This document shows, in pieces, positions 45,546 through 50,454 of a stretch of 50,454 nucleotides of DNA. Under the pieces are notes generated by a model. It was given only the letters and a program-made list of their open reading frames with translations. It searched no databases and was not told the origin of the DNA. The translations under genes and the position numbers were made by a program. Origin of the DNA: Methylomonas rivi. Lineage in GTDB: Bacteria > Pseudomonadota > Gammaproteobacteria > Methylococcales > Methylomonadaceae. Positions within the stretch are counted from its first letter, which is position 1; every line of letters begins with the position of its first letter. The stretch is taken from assembly GCF_024505165.1 (NCBI RefSeq), contig NZ_JANIBK010000015.1, positions 1 to 50,454 on the forward strand, read 5' to 3'.

Positions 45546-46873
45546 GCGAATTAAGCAACAAACCGACGATCCGTCTGCTGCTGGTGGAAGACGATCAGAT
45601 CGACCGCATGGCCTGCAAGCGGGCGTTGGCCCAACATGACGACTACGAGTTTATGGTGTTCGAAGCCGAAACCGGCAACCAGGGCCTAAAGTTGGCCCGC
45701 GAGGAACGGATCGACTGCGTGCTGCTCGACTTTCATTTGCCCGATCTAACGGGCGTGGAGTTCCTCTCCGAATTGGCCGAGGCCTCCGGCGAGCTGCCGA
45801 TGCCGGTGGTGATGCTGACCGGCTCGGACAACGCCATGGTTGCGGTAGATGCGATGAAGCTGGGCGCGCGCGACTATGTGGTCAAGGGCTCCGATGCCAG
45901 CGGTGATGCCATGCAGTGGCTGCCGGCGGTGGTGATGCGGGCGCTGCGCGAACAGCAGGCCATTCTGGACAAGACCGAAGCCCTGGCGCAATTGCGCGAG
46001 GCCGAAGCCAAGTACCGCTGCCTGGTGGAACAAATGCCGGCCATTACTTACATCGCTTCGCTGGATACGCCCGGCCAGCTGCTGTATGTCAGCCCGCAAA
46101 TCCGCCAACTGGGTTTCGCGCCCGAAGCCTGGCTGGAGGGAACAGAGGGCTTTTTGAAGCAAATACATGCCGAGGACCGCGAAACCGCTATCGAAGCCTA
46201 TGCCGCCACCTACGAACACCATACGCCGCTACGCTGCGAATACCGCTTGATCGCGCACAGCGGACAGGCGCGCTGGTTTTTGGACGAAGCCAACGTGGTG
46301 CGCGACGAAAACCGCGGCGCCCTGTGCCTGCAAGGAATATTGGTCGATATAACCCAGGACAAGGAAAACGCCCGGGAATTGTATTATTACCGCCGCCGTC
46401 TGGAAGAACTGGTGGCCCAACGCACCGAACAGTTGGAAAAACAGAGCGGGATACTGGAATCCGCCAATGCCCGCATGGATCACGAACTCTGCGAACGCAA
46501 ACGGGCGGAAGCTGCATTGCGCGCCAGCGAGGCCCGCTTCCGGCTGCTGTTGGAGTCGGCCGGCGAAGGCATTATCGGCGTGGACGGCAAGGGGCTATGC
46601 ACGTTCGTCAATCCGGCGGCCTTGGCCATGCTGGGCTACGAGCAGGCGGAAATGCAGGGCCGGGAAGTCTGCGCAACCATTCATCCGGGCGCGGCCGGTA
46701 ACGACGAGCAGTGTTGTACCTACCACGCGTTCCACAACGGCATTGCCCGGCGCGGCTCCGATACTTTCCACCGCCGGGACGGCGGCGTCTTTTCGGCCGA
46801 GTATTCCGCCCATCCGATGCAGGTCGACGGCAAGGTGGTCGGCGCTGTATTGATAATCAGGGCGTCGGGCTGA
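45542..46873 (+). CDS. REC-PAS-PAS protein without output domain
   Basis: 443 residues. The ATG at 45542 overlaps the previous stop (ATGA), favouring coupled translation over the in-frame ATG at 45518. Receiver at about 10-130 with Asp63 (VLLDFHLPDLTG). PAS at about 150-280 (PAITYIASLDTPGQLLYVS). A coiled coil follows (VAQRTEQLEKQSGILESANARMDHELCERKRAEAAL), then a second PAS at about 330-440 (AGEGIIGVDGKGLCTFVNPAAL). The protein stops just where a GGDEF or kinase domain usually follows such a PAS. Either the output was lost or the protein works as an adaptor. Confidence 0.88.
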   Translation: MSELSNKPTIRLLLVEDDQIDRMACKRALAQHDDYEFMVFEAETGNQGLKLAREERIDCVLLDFHLPDLTGVEFLSELAEASGELPMPVVMLTGSDNAMVAVDAMKLGARDYVVKGSDASGDAMQWLPAVVMRALREQQAILDKTEALAQLREAEAKYRCLVEQMPAITYIASLDTPGQLLYVSPQIRQLGFAPEAWLEGTEGFLKQIHAEDRETAIEAYAATYEHHTPLRCEYRLIAHSGQARWFLDEANVVRDENRGALCLQGILVDITQDKENARELYYYRRRLEELVAQRTEQLEKQSGILESANARMDHELCERKRAEAALRASEARFRLLLESAGEGIIGVDGKGLCTFVNPAALAMLGYEQAEMQGREVCATIHPGAAGNDEQCCTYHAFHNGIARRGSDTFHRRDGGVFSAEYSAHPMQVDGKVVGAVLIIRASG

Positions 46874-46988
46874 GGCTTGGCGGCCAGCCGCCGTTTCGCC
46901 GGTATTTGCGGGCCTTTTAAAGCCGAAAAAAGGATACGCTGCCGGGGATTTTATTTAGACCGATAACGCCACTAAACCGGGTCCGATT

Positions 46989-47534
46989 ATGAAATACATC
47001 GTAAAACAACTGTCCGACGCGTTTATTTTCGAGGAAATGGAGCAAGCCAGACGGCAGTTTGTCGAGGCGCTGAATTTTACGCTGGAAAACGCCAGCATTT
47101 TTTTCGATAAAAACGCCGGCAATCCGCTGGATTTTTATATAGCCTACGATTTTCAGCAAAAGCACGGCGAGCACGTGGTGTATGGGTTTAATTTACGGGA
47201 TGAGGTTATCCGGATCTTCAACCTGGACGATAATAAAACCCATGCCTCCAAATCAGCCCTGGCGCTCGGCCAACAGTTAAAAAAATTGGCCGAGGAAATC
47301 GAGGAACGCTACGATCCCGAACCGACTAAAACCATTGCCGAAACCCAGGACAAGAAAGACGCAGAGTATGCCAAAAACATCAATCGCTCCTATCGCGATG
47401 TGCTGAGAGAGGCCATCGAAAAAGACCGGGCCGAGCAATTGAAGCGGGCCGAGGCCGCCGCCGAAGCGCCCGCCGAGGACAGTTATCAACGGCATACCAT
47501 TTTATTGGGCAGCAAAAGCGCCGCCAAATCCTAA
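46989..47534 (+). CDS. Protein of unknown function (181 aa)
   Basis: Not recognised. No signal or membrane segment. The N-terminal half looks globular with alternating strands and helices (MKYIVKQLSDAFIFEEMEQARR, HGEHVVYGFNLRDEVIRIF). The C-terminal half is highly charged and helical (KKLAEEIEERYDPEP, AIEKDRAEQLKRAEAAAEAP), likely a coiled coil. It is probably cytoplasmic and convergent with the lipoprotein hydrolase gene. Confidence 0.65.
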   Translation: MKYIVKQLSDAFIFEEMEQARRQFVEALNFTLENASIFFDKNAGNPLDFYIAYDFQQKHGEHVVYGFNLRDEVIRIFNLDDNKTHASKSALALGQQLKKLAEEIEERYDPEPTKTIAETQDKKDAEYAKNINRSYRDVLREAIEKDRAEQLKRAEAAAEAPAEDSYQRHTILLGSKSAAKS

Positions 47535-47571
47535 GCTGGGCAAGCCGGCCGGGTACGGGTGTGTGCCCAGC
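47535..47571. terminator. Hairpin between convergent genes
   Basis: GCTGGGCA (47535-47542) and TGCCCAGC (47564-47571) form a perfect 8-bp stem directly after the stop at 47534. No T-run on either side, so its terminator role is weak. Confidence 0.4.
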
Positions 47572-47602
47572 CGGACAAGAGTGGTTCAGGCGTGGGATTA
47601 TC

Positions 47603-48889
47603 TCAGTCGTCCGTGGATAGTCCGATCAACAGCCGGATAAATTCCATGACTTTTTCGTTAAACACATCGTTGTGGTCGGCGATGATGCTTTCGTCGACCC
47701 GGATATTCAAATAGGGATTGCGGGGGTTGGTTTTATTCAGGTGCGTCAGCACGGTAGAGCCGTATTGGGTGGCGTTGCCCGGAGTTTGCGTGCTCCAGAG
47801 GTGTTTCATGTTTGTATAGCTGGCCAGCCGCGAGTTCGATTCGGTTGTCGCCGGGGTTAAAGTGTGGCTGATCAATGGCGGATAATGGCCCACCGTGTTG
47901 CGGTCGGCTTCGCCTTCGTCCAGGGACAGCGGCAGGTTGCAGTCGTCGCGTTCGATATCGCGATGGGTTTCGAATACGGTCGAGAACACCCGGCCCATGG
48001 GAAACAGAATGCCGGTGGCGTCGTCCGCTTCCGAAGTCAAAATCGCCAACCGAGGCAGCTGTTCCGGAAAGTAACTGCAACGCGCCTGGGCCAGGTCGTA
48101 AAACGGCGAATACCGCAGTGCTTCGAAGGCCGGATTCAGCAACACCACCAGATCGCCGAAACCCTTGGCGGTATCGGTAAAACTTTTGTTTTCCTGGCTG
48201 TCGACGAAACGGCTGGCCAGAATTTGCGAGGTGGCGCTGAAAATCACCGCGCCGCCGAAGCTGTGGCCGATCAAAACCAGCCGGCTTTTGATCGGCGGCG
48301 TCATGGAATTGCGCACATTGGCGATTTCCTCCAGTTTGACCAGCAGTTCGGTAATGCCGAGATAGCCCACGTCTTGCGCCGTGCTTTTGCGGTCCCAGAA
48401 CGTCAGGTAATTAAACGGCGGCACGTCGATGGACTCGCCGCGCCAGCCGATATAAACCCCGGCGATCTTACGCGGCGGCCGGCCCAGCTCCCGGCTGCGC
48501 CGGCTTTCTATTTCGCTGATTCTGGCCAGGTTATCCTTGAAGCCTTCGATGTTCGAGTCGCCGGGGCGGGCATTGTGATGCCAGCCGTGCACGAACACGG
48601 TCAATAAAATGCTTTCCTGGGCGGCTTTTTGGTACAAGGTATCCAGCAAGGCTTGCATTTGCTTGCGGTCGCGCATTTGGCCCTGGTCGTCGATTTCGAC
48701 GAACCCCAGCGTATATTCGTTGGCGGCGCCGTCGTTATAGAGGTGCAGCGAGTTTTGTTCGCAAGCATTAGCGGGCGTTACGGTACAGGCGCGGTAATCG
48801 CTGCGGTAAATGTCGTTGGATGCGCATCCGGACAATAAACAGGCGGCAATGACGAATGCCCGCAACGCGGAAAGTTCAATCTGTTTCAT
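47603..48889 (-). CDS. Lipoprotein alpha/beta hydrolase
   Basis: 428 residues. Signal peptide with lipobox LLSGCASN (Cys22), so lipid-anchored in the envelope. Alpha/beta-hydrolase signs: LLTVFVHGWHHNA as the strand-loop holding the oxyanion His-Gly, VLIGHSFGGAVI with the nucleophile elbow GHSFG, and a possible late catalytic His in the C-terminal third. The fold resembles secreted lipases/esterases with a serine triad; the substrate is unknown. It stands alone, convergent with the gene at 46989. Confidence 0.82.
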   Translation of the reverse strand: MKQIELSALRAFVIAACLLSGCASNDIYRSDYRACTVTPANACEQNSLHLYNDGAANEYTLGFVEIDDQGQMRDRKQMQALLDTLYQKAAQESILLTVFVHGWHHNARPGDSNIEGFKDNLARISEIESRRSRELGRPPRKIAGVYIGWRGESIDVPPFNYLTFWDRKSTAQDVGYLGITELLVKLEEIANVRNSMTPPIKSRLVLIGHSFGGAVIFSATSQILASRFVDSQENKSFTDTAKGFGDLVVLLNPAFEALRYSPFYDLAQARCSYFPEQLPRLAILTSEADDATGILFPMGRVFSTVFETHRDIERDDCNLPLSLDEGEADRNTVGHYPPLISHTLTPATTESNSRLASYTNMKHLWSTQTPGNATQYGSTVLTHLNKTNPRNPYLNIRVDESIIADHNDVFNEKVMEFIRLLIGLSTDD

Positions 48890-49170
48890 GGTGATCTCCT
48901 CGGCAGGGAATAAGCTCGGCCGCTGTCCGGTTGTCGAATAGCCGAAACTGCCATCGGCTAACAGAGTCGTTATTCAGCGGCCGAGGCGGATGCCGGCTTA
49001 ATGTCTATTATTTTTCGGCAATCTAAAAGTAGCGAATCCGAATGGAAGTTATAGTATAGATAATCTATTCGATGGCGTTATCCGGGTTTGGTGAACGTTA
49101 GCGTAATATGGAATACCCTTGGTTTAATGTCTAAAACTTTATTTTCCCGATAAGAAAAAAGGAGCGGACC

Positions 49171-49698
49171 ATGTTGGAACTTGTATTGATTTTGGCGGCG
49201 GTTGCGGTTGTTTTTGGGCTGGTGGCGGCGAGGCGGCCGGCGGATTTTCAGGTCACTCGTTCCGCGTTGATGGCTGCTCCGGCGCCGATAGTGTTCGAAC
49301 AGGTGAATAACTTGCAAAACTGGGATGCCTGGTCGCCGTGGGCCAAACTCGATCCCAAGGCCCATCATGTCTTTGAAGGCCCGGAAGCAGGTGCCGGCGC
49401 CATAATGCGCTGGGCCGGCAACAATAAAGTGGGCGAGGGCAGCATGACGATTGTCGCCAGCCAGCCCTGTGAACTGATTCGTTTTACGCTGGAGTTTTTA
49501 AAACCGTTCAAGGCAACCAATACGGCGGAATTCACCTTTAAGTCGGAAGGCGGTCAAACGCTGGTTACCTGGCACATGTTCGGCAGCAATAATTTTATCG
49601 GTAAGGCGGTGAGCTTGTTCATGAATTGCGATGCCATGGTGGGCGGGCAGTTCGAACAAGGTTTAGCCGCCATCAAAGCGATTGTGGAACGGGCTTAA
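49171..49698 (+). CDS. SRPBCC family protein with N-terminal membrane anchor
   Basis: 175 residues. AGGAG precedes the ATG. Residues 1-22 form one hydrophobic helix (MLELVLILAAVAVVFGLVAA). The rest is an SRPBCC/START-like fold: FQVTRSALMAAPAPIVFEQVNNLQNWDAWSPWAKLDP (the typical WxxWSPW signature), GAIMRWAGNN, and a C-terminal helix (GGQFEQGLAAIKAIVE). Such proteins bind hydrophobic ligands in a central pocket; the ligand is not known. Confidence 0.85.
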   Translation: MLELVLILAAVAVVFGLVAARRPADFQVTRSALMAAPAPIVFEQVNNLQNWDAWSPWAKLDPKAHHVFEGPEAGAGAIMRWAGNNKVGEGSMTIVASQPCELIRFTLEFLKPFKATNTAEFTFKSEGGQTLVTWHMFGSNNFIGKAVSLFMNCDAMVGGQFEQGLAAIKAIVERA

Positions 49699-49855
49699 CG
49701 CCGTTGGTTGGCCTCGGCTTAATCTGGTAACATCCTTGTCCAATCGGGTTGGCGTGTTCGGCCCGGTTAACGCAACGGGTTGGATTTTATAAGGTCGCCT
49801 CAGTATAAAATCTAGCGGGCCCATTTTTCAGAGGTGATTTTTTGGATCGAGTTTT

Positions 49856-50389
49856 ATGGATAAATTGACAGCACTTTCTACCAGTATCGCCTTACTTGCC
49901 GGCGTAATGGCGTTTTTTGCAGTAGGCCCCGCCAGCGGCCTATTTTTAATCTGGGTTTCAACCATCGCCTGGGCGGCGTTTTTCTTGCTTGGCGCGGACA
50001 AGGCCGCCCTGACGAATATGCTGGTCTGCGGTTCTTTCGGTGCGGCGATGGGGTGGATTGGCGCCTTGATCATCGCCAATATCGCACCCGATACCGCGCT
50101 GGGCGTGCCTATGATGGCGGCATTGGCCGTGATTGAGACTGTTTGGGTAATGTGCATGGCGGCGCATTTTCCAAGGTTTGCGGCGATTCCGGCCAGCGTC
50201 TTGGGGTATTCCTGCGTATTCGGCTATTTGTTGCAAACCCCGGACACTTTGGCGCACGATGTTTTATTGGGGATTTCCCTGAGCAATCCGCTGGTGTTGG
50301 TCTGCATCTCGATAGCGTTGGGCGCTTACTTTGGGGTGTGGTCCGGCCAATTCGCCGCCAAGCTGGAAACCATCAAGTTTAAAAAATAA
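49856..50389 (+). CDS. DUF1097 family membrane protein
   Basis: 177 residues, about five hydrophobic segments (for example ALSTSIALLAGVMAFFAVGP, FLIWVSTIAWAAFFLLG, MMAALAVIETVWVMCMA, NPLVLVCISIALGAYFG), matching DUF1097 inner-membrane proteins such as E. coli YcdZ. Function unknown. It lies 157 bases after the SRPBCC gene on the same strand. The C-terminal tail is basic and cytoplasmic (KLETIKFKK). Confidence 0.82.
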   Translation: MDKLTALSTSIALLAGVMAFFAVGPASGLFLIWVSTIAWAAFFLLGADKAALTNMLVCGSFGAAMGWIGALIIANIAPDTALGVPMMAALAVIETVWVMCMAAHFPRFAAIPASVLGYSCVFGYLLQTPDTLAHDVLLGISLSNPLVLVCISIALGAYFGVWSGQFAAKLETIKFKK

Positions 50390-50454
50390 CAGTTGTTTTT
50401 AGGCCTGTCGTTGCGGCAGCCCTATGTTATAAACAGGGTAAGGCCGGCTTGCCG

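Overview
The window looks like chromosomal DNA of a gammaproteobacterial methylotroph, most likely a type I methanotroph of the Methylomonas/Methylococcales kind. This is an inference. It rests on the complete oxidative pentose-phosphate plus Entner-Doudoroff cluster (zwf, pgl, edd, eda, gnd) with a nearby rpe, on the nitrogen-assimilation block, and on the signalling-rich gene content. No methane or methanol oxidation gene and no rRNA or tRNA gene was seen, so the genus is not proven.

Layout. (1) 1-6424, nitrogen assimilation: two tandem P-II/ammonium-channel pairs on the minus strand (glnK-amtB-glnK-amt, the last cut by the window edge), and on the plus strand an outer-membrane barrel protein followed by glnA. 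The divergent 428-base gap holds two oppositely directed sigma-54 (-24/-12) promoters, each with an NtrC-like dyad upstream. This links porin, P-II and ammonium channel to nitrogen starvation and moves the porin start downstream. (2) 6562-9454: a Rof-type Rho-binding protein and two unrecognised envelope proteins. (3) 9587-14139, an accessory island: an AT-rich 1100-residue LRR-Roc-COR-TIR protein followed 18 bases later by a zeta-toxin-like kinase and a 66-residue partner, with a 50-codon remnant of a type I restriction-modification gene upstream. This is the best candidate for an undescribed immune-type system. (4) 14309-23452: rpe, then a three-gene signalling operon of a 1746-residue pseudokinase/AAA/GAF/histidine kinase, a receiver fused to a KaiB-like domain, and a PAS-GGDEF-EAL protein.

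(5) 23534-25547: a redoxin, a Dabb lipoprotein and an NlpE-like protein, flanked by two copies of a palindromic repeat, one with perfect 32-bp terminal inverted repeats. (6) 25605-34078: the minus-strand sugar-catabolic cluster in transcription order zwf, pgl, an OpgC-like membrane protein, edd, eda, cytochrome b561, gnd. (7) 34241-37106: the three-gene AmmeMemoRadiSam set, two genes on minus and the radical SAM enzyme divergent on plus. (8) 37232-43357: mostly small or exported proteins, a YfbR-like nucleotidase, a sugar-phosphate isomerase/epimerase family protein, a frameshifted gene remnant, and a vanadium-dependent haloperoxidase family protein with an intact vanadate site.

(9) 43586-50389: a decayed VOC gene, a histidine kinase with two response regulators (the last ending in PAS with no output domain), a hypothetical protein, a lipoprotein alpha/beta hydrolase, an SRPBCC protein and a DUF1097 membrane protein.

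How it fits together: regions 1 and 6 are core nitrogen and carbon metabolism. G6P made by the RuMP cycle can be oxidised by zwf/pgl and then either dehydrated and cleaved by edd/eda or decarboxylated by gnd, with rpe returning ribulose-5-phosphate to the cycle. Regions 3, 4 and 9 are signalling or defence cargo. All family assignments come from reading translated sequence by eye, with no database search.
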